A stretch of 64,000 nt of DNA from VXNE01 sp963668365 (GCA_963668365.1 OY764266.1:2790001-2854000); one strand, 5' to 3'; shown: positions 1 through 9,772, counted from the first letter of the stretch. The notes: generated from the sequence alone by a model not told the origin. Made by a program: numbers and translations.

Positions 1-1466
1 TCGTCTGCTATCGGCGCCGCGGTCACAACGAGGCCGAAGAGCCGATGAAGACGCAGCCGCTGATGTACAAGGCGATCCGGCAGCACCCGACGCCGCGGGC
101 GATCTACGCCGAGCGGCTGGTCGAGGAGGGCGCCATCGCCGCGGGCGAAGTGGATGTGCTCGCGGAGGACTACCGGACGTCGCTCGACTCGGGCGACCAT
201 GTGGCCAGGAGCCTGGTGCATGAACCCGACGAGAAATTGTTCGTGGACTGGCGCCCGTACCTGGATCACGAGTGGACGACGCCCGCGGACACGCGCGTGG
301 ACCTGGCGCACCTGCAGGAGTTGGCGCGCAGCGTCAACGCCGTTCCGGACGGGTTCGCCGCGCATCGGCAGGTGCAGCGTCTGCTCGACGACCGCAGGCG
401 AATGGCCGCGGGCGCCGCGCCCATCAACTGGGGATTCGCGGAGACCATGGCCTACGCGACCCTCCTGGATCAGGGGCACGCCGTTCGGTTGACAGGCCAG
501 GACACGGGGGTCGGCACGTTCTCGCACCGCCACGCGGTGGTCTACAGCCAGAAGACCGGGGATGGCTACGTCCCCCTGCAACACGTGCTCGAGTCGGAGG
601 GCGGGCCGACGTTCGAAGTCTACGATTCGCTCCTGTCGGAGGAAGCCGTGCTCGCATTCGAGTACGGCTACGCCACGACCACGCCCGGTGCGCTGGTCAT
701 CTGGGAGGCGCAGTTCGGAGACTTCGCCAACGGCGCCCAGGTGGTGATCGACCAGTTCATCGCCAGCGGCGAGACGAAGTGGGCGCGGCTCTGCGGCTTG
801 GTCATGCTGTTGCCGCACGGCTACGAAGGGCAGGGGCCCGAGCATTCGTCGGCGCGGCTCGAGCGCTATTTGCAACTCTGCGCGGAGCACAACATCCAGG
901 TGTGTCTGCCGACGACGCCGGCGCAGATGTTCCACATGCTGCGGCGCCAGATCATGCGGCCGTTGCGCAAGCCCCTGGTCGCGCTGACGCCGAAGAGCCT
1001 GCTGCGCCACAAGCTGGCCGTGTCCTCGCTGGAGGACCTGGCCGAGGGGAGTTTTCGCACGGTGATCCCGGAAGTCGACGATCTCGACCCGGAAGGGGTC
1101 AGGCGGCTGGTGCTGTGCAGCGGCAAGGTGTACTACGACCTGCTGGAGGAGCGGCGCGAGAGGGAACTCGACGATGTCGCCATCCTGCGCATCGAGCAGC
1201 TATACCCGTTCCCCGAAAAGGAACTTGGCGAGGCGATCGCGCCGTACGACAACCTGAGATATGTCACCTGGTGCCAGGAAGAGCCGGCGAACCAGGGCGC
1301 CTGGTACTCGAGCCAGCACCACATGCGCCGGGTGCTGGCGCGGCACGATGTCTCGCTGTACCTGTTCTACGCCGGACGCGTGGCGTTCGCGTCGCCGGCG
1401 AGCGGCTATTTCAGCCACCACATCGACCGGCAGAATCGGCTGGTGGAAGAGGCACTCACCGGGTAG
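1..1466 (+). CDS. sucA: 2-oxoglutarate dehydrogenase E1 component (5' truncated by window edge)
   Basis: This is the C-terminal half of the thiamine-diphosphate E1 subunit, which decarboxylates 2-oxoglutarate and passes the succinyl group to SucB in the TCA cycle. The frame is open from base 3, starting CYRRRGHNEAEEP just before the first in-frame ATG at 45, so that ATG is internal. The transketolase-like pyrimidine domain (GFAETMAYATLLDQGHAVRL, then GTFSHRHAV) and the E1o C-terminal domain (ending QNRLVEEAL) are complete. The stop codon directly abuts the start of sucB, so the two are co-transcribed and probably translationally coupled. The family is near 930-940 aa, so roughly half the gene lies outside the window. 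Confidence 0.96.
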   Translation, partial: VCYRRRGHNEAEEPMKTQPLMYKAIRQHPTPRAIYAERLVEEGAIAAGEVDVLAEDYRTSLDSGDHVARSLVHEPDEKLFVDWRPYLDHEWTTPADTRVDLAHLQELARSVNAVPDGFAAHRQVQRLLDDRRRMAAGAAPINWGFAETMAYATLLDQGHAVRLTGQDTGVGTFSHRHAVVYSQKTGDGYVPLQHVLESEGGPTFEVYDSLLSEEAVLAFEYGYATTTPGALVIWEAQFGDFANGAQVVIDQFIASGETKWARLCGLVMLLPHGYEGQGPEHSSARLERYLQLCAEHNIQVCLPTTPAQMFHMLRRQIMRPLRKPLVALTPKSLLRHKLAVSSLEDLAEGSFRTVIPEVDDLDPEGVRRLVLCSGKVYYDLLEERRERELDDVAILRIEQLYPFPEKELGEAIAPYDNLRYVTWCQEEPANQGAWYSSQHHMRRVLARHDVSLYLFYAGRVAFASPASGYFSHHIDRQNRLVEEALTG

Positions 1467-2684
1467 ATGGCCATGGAGATCAAGGCACCCACGTTTCCGG
1501 AGTCCATCGAGGACGGCACCCTGGCCGCCTGGCACAAGCAGCCGGGAGAGACGGCCAAGCGTGACGAGATGCTGGCCGAAATCGAGACCGACAAGGTGGT
1601 GATAGAGATCGTCGCGCCAGCGGACGGCACCGTGACGGAAATCGTCAAGGCAGAAGGTGAGACGGTTTTGAGCGACGAAGTCATCGCGCGATTCGAGGCG
1701 GGGGCACCGGCGGATACGGCTACTGCGCAACCGGAGACCGTTGCTCCTGCGGTCGAAGTGGGGATTTCTCCCGCCGCCCGAAAACTCGCCGAAGAGAAGG
1801 GGATCGACATCGCCACGCTGAATGGATCGGGGCGCGGCGGACGCATCACGAAGGCCGATGTCACCCGCGCGGCCAGCACTGCGCCGGTCGCGCCGCCGGC
1901 GGGCGCCTCTGCGCCAGCGCCCTCGGTGGCACCGGTCAACGAGGTAGCCCCGGGGTCCGAAGCGGCTGCATCGCCGGAGGACCGGGTGGAGCGCCGCGTG
2001 CCGATGACCCGCCTCAGGGCCTCCATCGCGCAACGCCTGGTGGAAGCGCAGCAGACCGCGGCCATGCTGACGACGTTCAACGAAGTGAACATGGAGCCCG
2101 TCATGACGTTGCGGGCGCGCTACCGCGACGCGTTCGAGCGCGCGCACAACGGGACGCGTCTCGGCTTCATGGGCTTCTTCGTGCGCGCCGGCGTGGAGGC
2201 TCTGAAACGGTTCCCGCTGGTCAACGCGTGCATCGACGGGGACGAGATCGTCTATCACGGCTATTACGACATCGGCGTGGCGGTCGGCACGGAGCGCGGC
2301 CTGGTGGTGCCGGTGCTGCGCGATGCGGACGCGTCGAGCCTCGCGCAGATCGAGGAGCAGATCGCCGGCTTCGGCGCGAGGGCGCGCGACAACAAGCTCA
2401 CCATCGAAGAGATGTCGGGCGGCACCTTTACCATCTCCAACGGCGGCGTTTTCGGTTCGCTGCTGTCCACTCCGATTCTGAATCCGCCGCAAACGGCCAT
2501 CCTTGGCATGCACAAGATTGAACAGCGTCCGATAGTGGAGGATGGCGAGATCGTCGCGCGCCCGATGATGTATCTTGCGCTCAGCTACGATCACCGGCTC
2601 ATCGACGGCCGGGAGGCCGTGCGGTTCCTGGTGACGATCAAGGAATTGCTGGAAGACCCCGCTCGCATACTGTTGGAAATCTGA
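1467..2684 (+). CDS. sucB: Dihydrolipoyllysine-residue succinyltransferase (E2 of 2-oxoglutarate dehydrogenase)
   Basis: The E2 core transfers the succinyl group from lipoate to CoA. Domain order is classic: an N-terminal lipoyl domain with the modified lysine in ETDKVV (about K43), an Ala/Pro-rich linker, a peripheral subunit-binding domain near residues 99-135 (ISPAARKLAEEKGID), a second Ala/Pro linker, and the catalytic acyltransferase domain with SYDHRLIDG (His about 376, Asp about 380) near the C-terminus. The first ATG follows the sucA stop with no gap; a second in-frame ATG two codons later is an equally possible start. At 405 aa it has the usual length and a single lipoyl domain. Confidence 0.97.
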   Translation: MAMEIKAPTFPESIEDGTLAAWHKQPGETAKRDEMLAEIETDKVVIEIVAPADGTVTEIVKAEGETVLSDEVIARFEAGAPADTATAQPETVAPAVEVGISPAARKLAEEKGIDIATLNGSGRGGRITKADVTRAASTAPVAPPAGASAPAPSVAPVNEVAPGSEAAASPEDRVERRVPMTRLRASIAQRLVEAQQTAAMLTTFNEVNMEPVMTLRARYRDAFERAHNGTRLGFMGFFVRAGVEALKRFPLVNACIDGDEIVYHGYYDIGVAVGTERGLVVPVLRDADASSLAQIEEQIAGFGARARDNKLTIEEMSGGTFTISNGGVFGSLLSTPILNPPQTAILGMHKIEQRPIVEDGEIVARPMMYLALSYDHRLIDGREAVRFLVTIKELLEDPARILLEI

Positions 2685-2689
2685 AATCT

Positions 2690-4138
2690 ATGCCGAACGA
2701 ATACGACATCGTGGTGATAGGGGCCGGACCGGCCGGCTACGCCGCCGCCATCCGTGCCGCGCAGCTTGGAATGCGCGCCGCGTGCATCGACAAGTCCTTG
2801 GACCGGAACGGGAATCCGACGCTCGGCGGCACATGCCTGAACTGGGGCTGCATCCCCTCCAAGGCGCTGCTCGACGCCTCGCACAAGTACGTGGAGGCGG
2901 CCCGGGGCTTCGAGGAAGTGGGCATCGGCGTCGAAGGCCTGTCCGTGGACGTGGGCAAGATGATGGATCACAAGGACGGCGTCGTAGCCAAACTGACGGC
3001 CGGCATCGGGGTGTTGTTCGGCGGCAACGGGGTCGAGTCGCTGGCCGGCCGCGGCAGGCTGCTCGCCCACAAGCGCGTCGAGTACACGAACCATGAGGGC
3101 GAGGTCACAGAACTGGCCGCGGAGCACGTGGTACTGGCGCCCGGTTCCGTGCCGATGGAGATCGATCCGGTGCCGCTTGTCGACGGCGCGATCGTCGATT
3201 CCGCGGGGGCGCTGGAGTTCGATGCGGTGCCGCGGCGGCTCGGAGTGATCGGCGCCGGAGTCATCGGCCTCGAACTCGGCAGCGTCTGGTCCCGGCTCGG
3301 TTCCGAAGTGGTTCTGCTGGAAGCGCTGGACGAGTTCCTGCCCATCGCCGACCAGCGCATCGCGCGCGATGCGCTGCGCGCCTTCGGTCGCCAGAACCTC
3401 GATATCCGCCTCGGCACGCGTGTCACCGGCGCCAGCGTGAAAGGCCGCGGCGCATCGAAAGAGGTGGCCGTCGACTACCAGGACAAGGACGGCGACCACA
3501 CGCTCACCGTGGACAAGCTCATCGTCGCGGTGGGCCGCCGCCCCTACACGGAAGGGCTGCTGGCGCCGGACAGCGGCGTCAACCTGGACGAACGCGGCTT
3601 CCTCTACGTCAATGACCTTTGCGCCACCGATTCCCCCGACGTCTATGCCGTGGGCGATGTCGTGCGGGGTCCCATGCTCGCGCACAAGGGGGCGGAGGAG
3701 GGCGTCATGGTCGCCGAGCGGATCGCCGGGCACAAGCCCATGGTCAACTATGAGTGCATTCCGAACGTCATCTACACCCACCCGGAGATCGCCTGGGTCG
3801 GCAGCACCGAACAGGACCTCAAGGCGGACGGGGAGGCGTATAGCGCCGGTACCTTCTCATACGCCGCCAATGGCCGCGCGCTCGCGGCGAACGATGCCGA
3901 GGGGATCGTCAAGATTGTCGCCGAGGCGGAGACCGACCGAATCCTGGGGGTGCACATCTTCGGCGCCCAGGCGTCCGAACTCATCGCGCAGGCGGTCATC
4001 GCCATGGAATTCGATGCCAGCGCGGAAGATCTCGGGTTGACCATGTTCGCGCATCCGACATTGGCCGAGGCCGTGCACGAGGCGGCGCTGGCAGTCGGGG
4101 GGCGGGCGATCCACATGGTGAACCGGCAACGTCGGTAA
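2690..4138 (+). CDS. lpdA: Dihydrolipoyl dehydrogenase (E3)
   Basis: This flavoenzyme reoxidises dihydrolipoamide on SucB with NAD+. The N-terminal FAD motif is GAGPAGYAAAIRAAQLG. The redox-active disulfide lies in GGTCLNWGCIPSK (C49/C54), the NAD-binding motif is GAGVIGLELGSVW, and the C-terminal interface holds the catalytic HPTLAE pair (about H455/E460). Length (482 aa) is normal. It starts five bases after sucB, completing a sucA-sucB-lpdA operon, so this copy probably serves the 2-oxoglutarate complex; use by other 2-oxoacid dehydrogenases cannot be excluded. Confidence 0.97.
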   Translation: MPNEYDIVVIGAGPAGYAAAIRAAQLGMRAACIDKSLDRNGNPTLGGTCLNWGCIPSKALLDASHKYVEAARGFEEVGIGVEGLSVDVGKMMDHKDGVVAKLTAGIGVLFGGNGVESLAGRGRLLAHKRVEYTNHEGEVTELAAEHVVLAPGSVPMEIDPVPLVDGAIVDSAGALEFDAVPRRLGVIGAGVIGLELGSVWSRLGSEVVLLEALDEFLPIADQRIARDALRAFGRQNLDIRLGTRVTGASVKGRGASKEVAVDYQDKDGDHTLTVDKLIVAVGRRPYTEGLLAPDSGVNLDERGFLYVNDLCATDSPDVYAVGDVVRGPMLAHKGAEEGVMVAERIAGHKPMVNYECIPNVIYTHPEIAWVGSTEQDLKADGEAYSAGTFSYAANGRALAANDAEGIVKIVAEAETDRILGVHIFGAQASELIAQAVIAMEFDASAEDLGLTMFAHPTLAEAVHEAALAVGGRAIHMVNRQRR

Positions 4139-4160
4139 CCTGCACATCCGAGGCGCGCCC

Positions 4161-7034
4161 ATGACGCCGGACCCCGCAGACGAGCGAGACGACCCGAAAC
4201 TGACGGATCCGATTCGGGAGGGCGACCTTTCGCTCTACTGGCGGTTGCTCCACTACCTGCAGCCACACTGGTTCTGGTTTGTCATCGCGGTGGTCGGGTT
4301 CCTCCTGGCTGCAGCCTCGGAGGCTTCGTTCGCCTACGTCCTGGGCCAGATCATCGACAACTTCGAGGCGTCGGATACGCCCGGCGCGCGCGCCATCTGG
4401 TACTTCCCGGCGCTCATGGTGGGCCTGGCCGCCGTCCGGGCAGTGGGAGCGGTCGCCGGCGAACTGCTCCTGTCGCGCATCTCGTTCGGCATCGTGCACG
4501 TCATCCGCTGCGATTTGTTCGAGCGCCTGCTCGTGGTGCCGAGCGCGTATTACGACCGCACCGGCCGGGGCCAACTGCTCTCCAGGTTGACCTACTCCGC
4601 CGCCCAGTTGCGCGACACGGTGACGGAGGTCGCCCGGATCATCCTGCAGGACGGCGCCAAGGTGATATTCCTGCTGGGAGGCATGCTGTACATGAACTGG
4701 CTGCTGACGATCATCTTCGCGGTCGTCTCGCCGCTTATCGCCCTGATCGTGCGCTCCGCCGCGCGCCGCTACCGGCACCTCAGCGAGACACTCGAAGTGT
4801 CGATGAGCGAAGTCGCGCAGGTCGCGTCGGAGGTGATCGCCGGCCAGCGGCTGGTCCGCGCGTTCGGCGCGGAGAGGAGGGAGCGCGACCGATTCACGGA
4901 TGCGAGCGACCGCATCCGCCGGCGAAGCGCCAAACTCGCGGCGACCAAGGCCAGGAACACGCAGGGCATTCAACTGATCGTCGCATGTCTGCTGGGTATC
5001 GTCGTGGCTCTGGTGCTGGTGCCCGATATCGGCGGCTCGTTCACCGCGGGCGGCGTCGTCACCTATATCGCCTGGGCCGGCCTGCTCGCGAATCCGACCA
5101 AGCGCCTGTCCGAGGTCACGGAGCGGCTGCAGCGCGGGCTTGCCGCCGCCGGCAACATTTTTTCCCAGATCGACCAGGAGGCGGAACCCGATGCCGGCGA
5201 GGTCGAGGTCGACCGGGTCGAGGGGCGCGTAGAGTTTCGCGACGTCTGGTTCAAGTACGAGGATGACGGCGACGACATCCTGCGCGGCGTGACGTTCTCG
5301 ATGGCGCCGGGCGAGACGCTTGCCCTGGTCGGGCGCTCCGGCAGCGGCAAGTCGACGCTCGCGAACTTGATACCGCGTTTCTACAATCCCACGCGCGGCG
5401 AGATTCTCCTGGACGGGCATCCGCTCGACACGTACACGCTGCGCAATCTCCGGGATCAGATAGCGGTCGTCTCCGAGCAGGTGACGCTGTTCAACGACAC
5501 CCTGCGCAACAACATCGCCTACGGCCGCCTTGCGGACGCCCCCGAAGCGGATATCGACCGGGCGGTCCAGCGCGCGCATGTCGACCAGTTCGTGGGCAAT
5601 GCGGCGGGCCTCGACTTGGTTGTCGGAGACGCCGGGGCGCGCCTTTCGGGCGGCCAGCGCCAGCGCGTGGCGGTGGCTAGGGCGTTGCTGAAGGATGCCC
5701 CGATCCTGATTCTCGACGAAGCGACGTCGGCGCTCGACGTCGAAAGCGAGCGCCGCGTCCAGGATGCGCTTGACGAGGTCATGCGCGGCCGCACCACCGT
5801 GGTCATCGCGCACCGGTTGTGGACGGTGGAACACGCCGACAAGATCGCCGTGCTCGAGGGCGGCCGCATCGTCGAGATGGGCAAACACCAAGAGTTGCTC
5901 GACGCGGACGGGGCATACGCCAGGTTTCATCGACTGCACTTCGCCAACGGAGACGAAGGGCGCGGGTCCCGGGCGGGAGACGTGGCGCGGCTTCCCGTGC
6001 CGGTCCCGGAAAGGGCGGAGACACTATCGACGAGCGCGATTGCCGAGGCATGGTACAAGGAGGCGTTCTGGCCGAAGCTGCTGTGGCCGCTGTCGGTGTT
6101 CTATGCGTATTTTGCGCGGCGCAGGCGCGAACGCTATCGGTCGGATCCCGAGGCCGCGTGGCGCGCGCCGGTGCCGGTGGTGGTCGTCGGCAACATCACG
6201 GTCGGCGGCACCGGAAAGACGCCGCTCGTCATCTGGCTCGCCCGGTGGCTTCGCGGTCGAAACCTCCGGGTGGGCGTGGTTTCCCGCGGACACGGCGGGC
6301 GCGCCTCCTATCCGCTCGACGTCAGCAACGATACGCCCGCATCCCAGGCTGGCGACGAGGCGGCGTTGATCGCGCGGCGCACGGGTTGCCCGGTGGTGGT
6401 GGATCCCGACCGGGCGGCCGCCGTGCAGCGGCTGCTGGCGCGATCGGAGTGTGACGTCGTGCTGAGCGACGACGGCCTGCAGCACTACGCGTTGGCGCGG
6501 GATGTCGAGATCGCGGTGCTGGATGGAGATCGCGGTGTCGGCAACGGCCTCCGACTGCCTGCCGGTCCGTTGCGGGAACCGGTATCGCGGTTGTCCGAAG
6601 TCGACATCGTCGTCGCCAATGGCGCGCCGACGGGTCTCGTCACCGAAGAGCACACCATGTCCGCCCGGCCGACGACATTCCACAACCTGGCGACCGGGAA
6701 ATCGGTCCCGGCGGCGCAATTCAGTAAACATCTCGATGGTCCCGTGATCGGAATCTGCGGGATCGGCAACCCGCGCCGCTTTTCGCGCACGCTCGCCGAG
6801 GTCGGTCTCGCTCCAGCCATGCGGGCGTTTGCCGACCACCACCTGTTCACTCCCGCCGACCTCGAGGTTCCCGCCGGAACCTGGATCGTGACCACGGAGA
6901 AGGATGCGCAGAGGATGCGGAGCCTGGCCTTTACGCCCGAGAACTGCTGGTTCGTGAAAATCGTCATGCAGCCCTCGGAGGGGCTTGTGGAAGCGCTCGA
7001 GGCGAAGTTCCGCCAAAGCGGCATCGACGTTTGA
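4161..7034 (+). CDS. msbA-lpxK: MsbA lipid A flippase fused in frame to LpxK tetraacyldisaccharide 4'-kinase
   Basis: This 957-residue frame joins two consecutive lipid A enzymes. Residues about 1-320 are an ABC exporter membrane domain. About 350-595 are its ATPase: Walker A GRSGSGKST near 390, signature LSGGQRQRVAVARAL near 495, Walker B ILILDEATSALD, and a switch His in VVIAHRL. After a linker of about 35 residues, LpxK begins near 630 with the hydrophobic anchor WPLSVFYAYFA. Its P-loop is GNITVGGTGKTP near 677, followed by LSDDGLQHYAL. LpxK phosphorylates the disaccharide precursor; MsbA flips the finished lipid A core across the inner membrane. No stop and no in-frame ATG lie at the junction; an internal GTG near 5998 could still give separate LpxK. 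The frame overlaps kdsB by 4 bp. Confidence 0.93.
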   Translation: MTPDPADERDDPKLTDPIREGDLSLYWRLLHYLQPHWFWFVIAVVGFLLAAASEASFAYVLGQIIDNFEASDTPGARAIWYFPALMVGLAAVRAVGAVAGELLLSRISFGIVHVIRCDLFERLLVVPSAYYDRTGRGQLLSRLTYSAAQLRDTVTEVARIILQDGAKVIFLLGGMLYMNWLLTIIFAVVSPLIALIVRSAARRYRHLSETLEVSMSEVAQVASEVIAGQRLVRAFGAERRERDRFTDASDRIRRRSAKLAATKARNTQGIQLIVACLLGIVVALVLVPDIGGSFTAGGVVTYIAWAGLLANPTKRLSEVTERLQRGLAAAGNIFSQIDQEAEPDAGEVEVDRVEGRVEFRDVWFKYEDDGDDILRGVTFSMAPGETLALVGRSGSGKSTLANLIPRFYNPTRGEILLDGHPLDTYTLRNLRDQIAVVSEQVTLFNDTLRNNIAYGRLADAPEADIDRAVQRAHVDQFVGNAAGLDLVVGDAGARLSGGQRQRVAVARALLKDAPILILDEATSALDVESERRVQDALDEVMRGRTTVVIAHRLWTVEHADKIAVLEGGRIVEMGKHQELLDADGAYARFHRLHFANGDEGRGSRAGDVARLPVPVPERAETLSTSAIAEAWYKEAFWPKLLWPLSVFYAYFARRRRERYRSDPEAAWRAPVPVVVVGNITVGGTGKTPLVIWLARWLRGRNLRVGVVSRGHGGRASYPLDVSNDTPASQAGDEAALIARRTGCPVVVDPDRAAAVQRLLARSECDVVLSDDGLQHYALARDVEIAVLDGDRGVGNGLRLPAGPLREPVSRLSEVDIVVANGAPTGLVTEEHTMSARPTTFHNLATGKSVPAAQFSKHLDGPVIGICGIGNPRRFSRTLAEVGLAPAMRAFADHHLFTPADLEVPAGTWIVTTEKDAQRMRSLAFTPENCWFVKIVMQPSEGLVEALEAKFRQSGIDV

Positions 7035-7795
7035 GCGCCTTTTCCGTCGTCGTTCCAGCGCGTTTCGCTTCCACGCGGCTGCCGGGCAAACCGCTTGCGC
7101 AAATCGCCGGCAGGCCAATGATCGCGCATGTGGCCGCGCGGGTCGCGAAGTCGGGTGCCCGGGAAGTGATCGTCGCGACGGACGATGCGCGCGTGGTCGA
7201 CGCCGTGGCATCGATGGACGTGCGGGCGATGTTGACGCGCAAGGACCATGCGTCGGGGTCCGACCGGGTCATGGAAGTTGCCGAAGCGCGCGGCTGGTCC
7301 GACGATCACGTCGTTGTGAACGTGCAGGGGGACGAGCCGCTGATACCCCCAGCCGTCATCGACCAGGTGGCCGGACTGCTACAGAGGTCAGACGACGTTG
7401 GGGCGGCGACGTTGAGCGAACCGCTTCGCGACATGGCGGACGTGCACGACGAGAACATCGTCAAGGTCGTCGTCACCCGGAACGGGCGCGCGCTCTACTT
7501 TTCCCGGGCGCCGATTCCGTATGCGCGGGATGGATTCCCGGATTCCCCTGCGGCTTCCAGCGGAACCTGGCACCGCCATATTGGCATCTACGCCTATCGG
7601 GTGGCTGCGTTGCGGCGATTCGTCGCGCTCCCGATTGCTCGGCTCGAGAGCCTGGAGTCGCTCGAGCAACTCCGGTTCCTCGAGAACGACATGGGAATCG
7701 CGGTAGAGGAAGCCCTTGCGGCGGTGCCGGGAGGCGTCGATACGCCGGCCGATCTCAAGCGGGTGAGGCGGGTATTCGAGAGGCGGACAGAGTAA
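7031..7795 (+). CDS. kdsB: 3-deoxy-manno-octulosonate cytidylyltransferase
   Basis: KdsB makes CMP-KDO, the activated sugar that is attached to lipid A before MsbA-mediated export. The nucleotidyltransferase N-terminus VVPARFASTRLPGKPL and the metal/substrate motif VNVQGDEPLIPP are intact; 254 aa is the usual size. Translation starts at a TTG that overlaps the TGA of the upstream MsbA-LpxK frame (TTGA), so the genes are coupled. A small ycaR-type gene, often found between lpxK and kdsB, is absent. Confidence 0.95.
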   Translation: MSAFSVVVPARFASTRLPGKPLAQIAGRPMIAHVAARVAKSGAREVIVATDDARVVDAVASMDVRAMLTRKDHASGSDRVMEVAEARGWSDDHVVVNVQGDEPLIPPAVIDQVAGLLQRSDDVGAATLSEPLRDMADVHDENIVKVVVTRNGRALYFSRAPIPYARDGFPDSPAASSGTWHRHIGIYAYRVAALRRFVALPIARLESLESLEQLRFLENDMGIAVEEALAAVPGGVDTPADLKRVRRVFERRTE

Positions 7796-7841
7796 GGCTC
7801 TTCGGTTTGCAGGAGCGTCCCCGCCTCTTTTTATTCCCGGT

Positions 7842-8612
7842 TTATCGAGCCTGCATCCTTATTCCGGCATCGAGCCGTATGGTTTCGCCGTTGAGGTACG
7901 GATTCTCGACGATCTGCTTGGCCAGCAGCGCGAACTCCGACGCTTCGCCGAGGCGTTTCGGGAACTGCGTCATCCCCGCCAGCGTCTCGCGCAGGCTCGG
8001 CGGGGCGCCGAAGAGCATCGGCGTTCCGAAGATGCCCGGGGCGATAGTGCAGACGCGGATCCCGGCCCGTGCCAAGTCCCGCGCGATCGGCAAGGTCATG
8101 CCCACGACTCCGCCCTTCGACGCGCTATAGGCCGCTTGTCCCACCTGACCCTCGAATGCGGCCACCGATGCGGTGTTGATAATGACGCCGCGCTCTCCAT
8201 CGTCGTTTCCGGGCGTGTTTTCCTGCATGCGGGCGGCGCAGAGTCTCAGCGTGTTGAACGTCCCGACCAGGTTGACCTGAAGGACGAAATTGAAGGCGTC
8301 GAGTGACAGCGGGCCGTCGCGGCCCACGGTGCGCCCCGGGGGCCCGATTCCGGCGCAGTTGACGTCGATGTGAATCGCGCCGAACGTGTCCATGACTTCG
8401 CCGATGGCCGTCTCCGCGGATTCCGCGCTCCGGACGTCGACGGCGAATGCGCGCGCCGCGTCGCCGAGTTGCCCGGCAGCCTCGCGGGCGAGTTCGATAT
8501 TCCGGTCCAGCAAGGCGACCATGCCGCCGTGATCGACGATCATCCTGGCGGTGGCGTGTCCCAGCCCCGAAGCGCCGCCGGTGATTACGGCAACCTTCCC
8601 CTCGATATCCAT
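7842..8612 (-). CDS. Short-chain dehydrogenase, 3-hydroxyacyl-CoA dehydrogenase type II-like
   Basis: A classical SDR with the cofactor motif TGGASGLG (residues 11-18), Asp after beta-strand 2 (LLDRN) indicating NAD preference, NCAGIG, and the catalytic YSASK (Y162/K166). The overall pattern, including ERGVIINTASVAAFEGQ and the C-terminal LNGETIRLDAGIRM, resembles the HSD17B10/type II 3-hydroxyacyl-CoA dehydrogenase group, which acts in beta-oxidation and isoleucine breakdown; the exact substrate is inferred. An upstream in-frame start at 8723 is possible, but homology begins at the ATG at 8612 (MDIEGKVAVITGG). It sits between kdsB and murB, facing kdsB, where P. aeruginosa has a low-molecular-weight phosphatase gene. 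Confidence 0.85.
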   Translation of the reverse strand: MDIEGKVAVITGGASGLGHATARMIVDHGGMVALLDRNIELAREAAGQLGDAARAFAVDVRSAESAETAIGEVMDTFGAIHIDVNCAGIGPPGRTVGRDGPLSLDAFNFVLQVNLVGTFNTLRLCAARMQENTPGNDDGERGVIINTASVAAFEGQVGQAAYSASKGGVVGMTLPIARDLARAGIRVCTIAPGIFGTPMLFGAPPSLRETLAGMTQFPKRLGEASEFALLAKQIVENPYLNGETIRLDAGIRMQAR

Positions 8613-8686
8613 TCGCGTACTCCCTTGGTCGGCGGCTAGTATACCGGGCTGTGCCGAGCGGCCTGGAATGGAACACATAGGCCCAT

Positions 8687-9730
8687 ATGACTCCTGTTGA
8701 CCCAACGCGCAGATTCGTGCCACGCGTTCGCCACGGCGTTTCCCTGAGGGAAGCGAATAGCTTCGGCGTCGAGTGCGTTGCCGAGCAGTACGTGGAAGTG
8801 CATGACGAAAGGGAGTTGCTGGATGCGCTGGCCGAGGCGCGACGGGATTGGGTGACGGTCACCTTGCTCGGCGGCGGCACGAATGTCTTGATGCTCGATC
8901 GGATCGACGGCCGTGTGATTCGAATCCGGAGTCGGGGGGTCTCGTTCGAGCCGGACGGCGATGCCGTGCTTGTGCGGGCGGCCAGCGGGGAGAACTGGCA
9001 TGGTCTCGTTCGCGCCTGCCTCGACCGGGGCGTGTCGGGTCTCGAAAACCTCGCACTCATTCCGGGCACGGTGGGCGCGGCACCCATTCAAAACATCGGC
9101 GCGTACGGTGTGGAACTGGCGTCGCTGGTGGTCGGCGTCAGTGCGATCGACACCTACTGCATGCGCCCGACGACCCTGGACGCGCGCGCCTGCGCGTTCC
9201 GCTATCGGGACAGCGTTTTCAAGTCGGACGAACCCGGACGCTACGCCGTCACGGGACTTGTGCTGCGGCTTGGAGACCGGGGACTGGAAACCGGATACCC
9301 CGACGTCGGCGAAGAACTGCGACGGATGGAGGCTGACGCCACACCTCAACGGATAGCCGAAGCGGTGACTCGCGTAAGGCGCCGCAAGCTGCCCGATCCG
9401 CGCAAGACGGGCAACGCCGGCAGTACGTTCAAGAATCCTTCGCTGTCGGCCCGGAAGCTTGACCGGCTGCGGGGTTTCCTCGATATCGATGCGTTCGACA
9501 CCGGCGGCCACTTCAAGGTGCCGGCGGCGAGACTCGTGGAACAGGCGGGCTGGAAGGGGTACCGGCGCGACGATGTGGGCGTCTGGCCCGCGCACGCGCT
9601 GGTGCTCGTCAACTATGGCCGGGCGACCGGCGAACAGATTCTGACCCTCGCACAGCGCATCGCGGACGACGTTGCGCGCAAGTTCGATATCGAACTGGAA
9701 CTGGAACCCCAGGTTCTGGGACACGATTGA
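8687..9730 (+). CDS. murB: UDP-N-acetylenolpyruvoylglucosamine reductase
   Basis: MurB reduces the enolpyruvyl ether to UDP-MurNAc in peptidoglycan precursor synthesis. The FAD-binding segment TLLGGGTNVLM, IPGTVGAAPIQNIGAYG, the type I MurB motif FRYRDSVFK and the proton-donor serine region NAGSTFKNP are present. Length (347 aa) fits the type I class. It diverges from the SDR gene across 74 bp and converges on rne with only about 40 bp between the stops. Confidence 0.96.
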   Translation: MTPVDPTRRFVPRVRHGVSLREANSFGVECVAEQYVEVHDERELLDALAEARRDWVTVTLLGGGTNVLMLDRIDGRVIRIRSRGVSFEPDGDAVLVRAASGENWHGLVRACLDRGVSGLENLALIPGTVGAAPIQNIGAYGVELASLVVGVSAIDTYCMRPTTLDARACAFRYRDSVFKSDEPGRYAVTGLVLRLGDRGLETGYPDVGEELRRMEADATPQRIAEAVTRVRRRKLPDPRKTGNAGSTFKNPSLSARKLDRLRGFLDIDAFDTGGHFKVPAARLVEQAGWKGYRRDDVGVWPAHALVLVNYGRATGEQILTLAQRIADDVARKFDIELELEPQVLGHD

Positions 9731-9772
9731 TCGCGCGAGGGCCAGCCCCGCGCTCCCAATCGCGCCCTGCAA

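Noticed and set aside
9731..9772. Intrinsic terminator between murB and rne
   Set aside because: There are GC-rich inverted bits but no T run on either strand.
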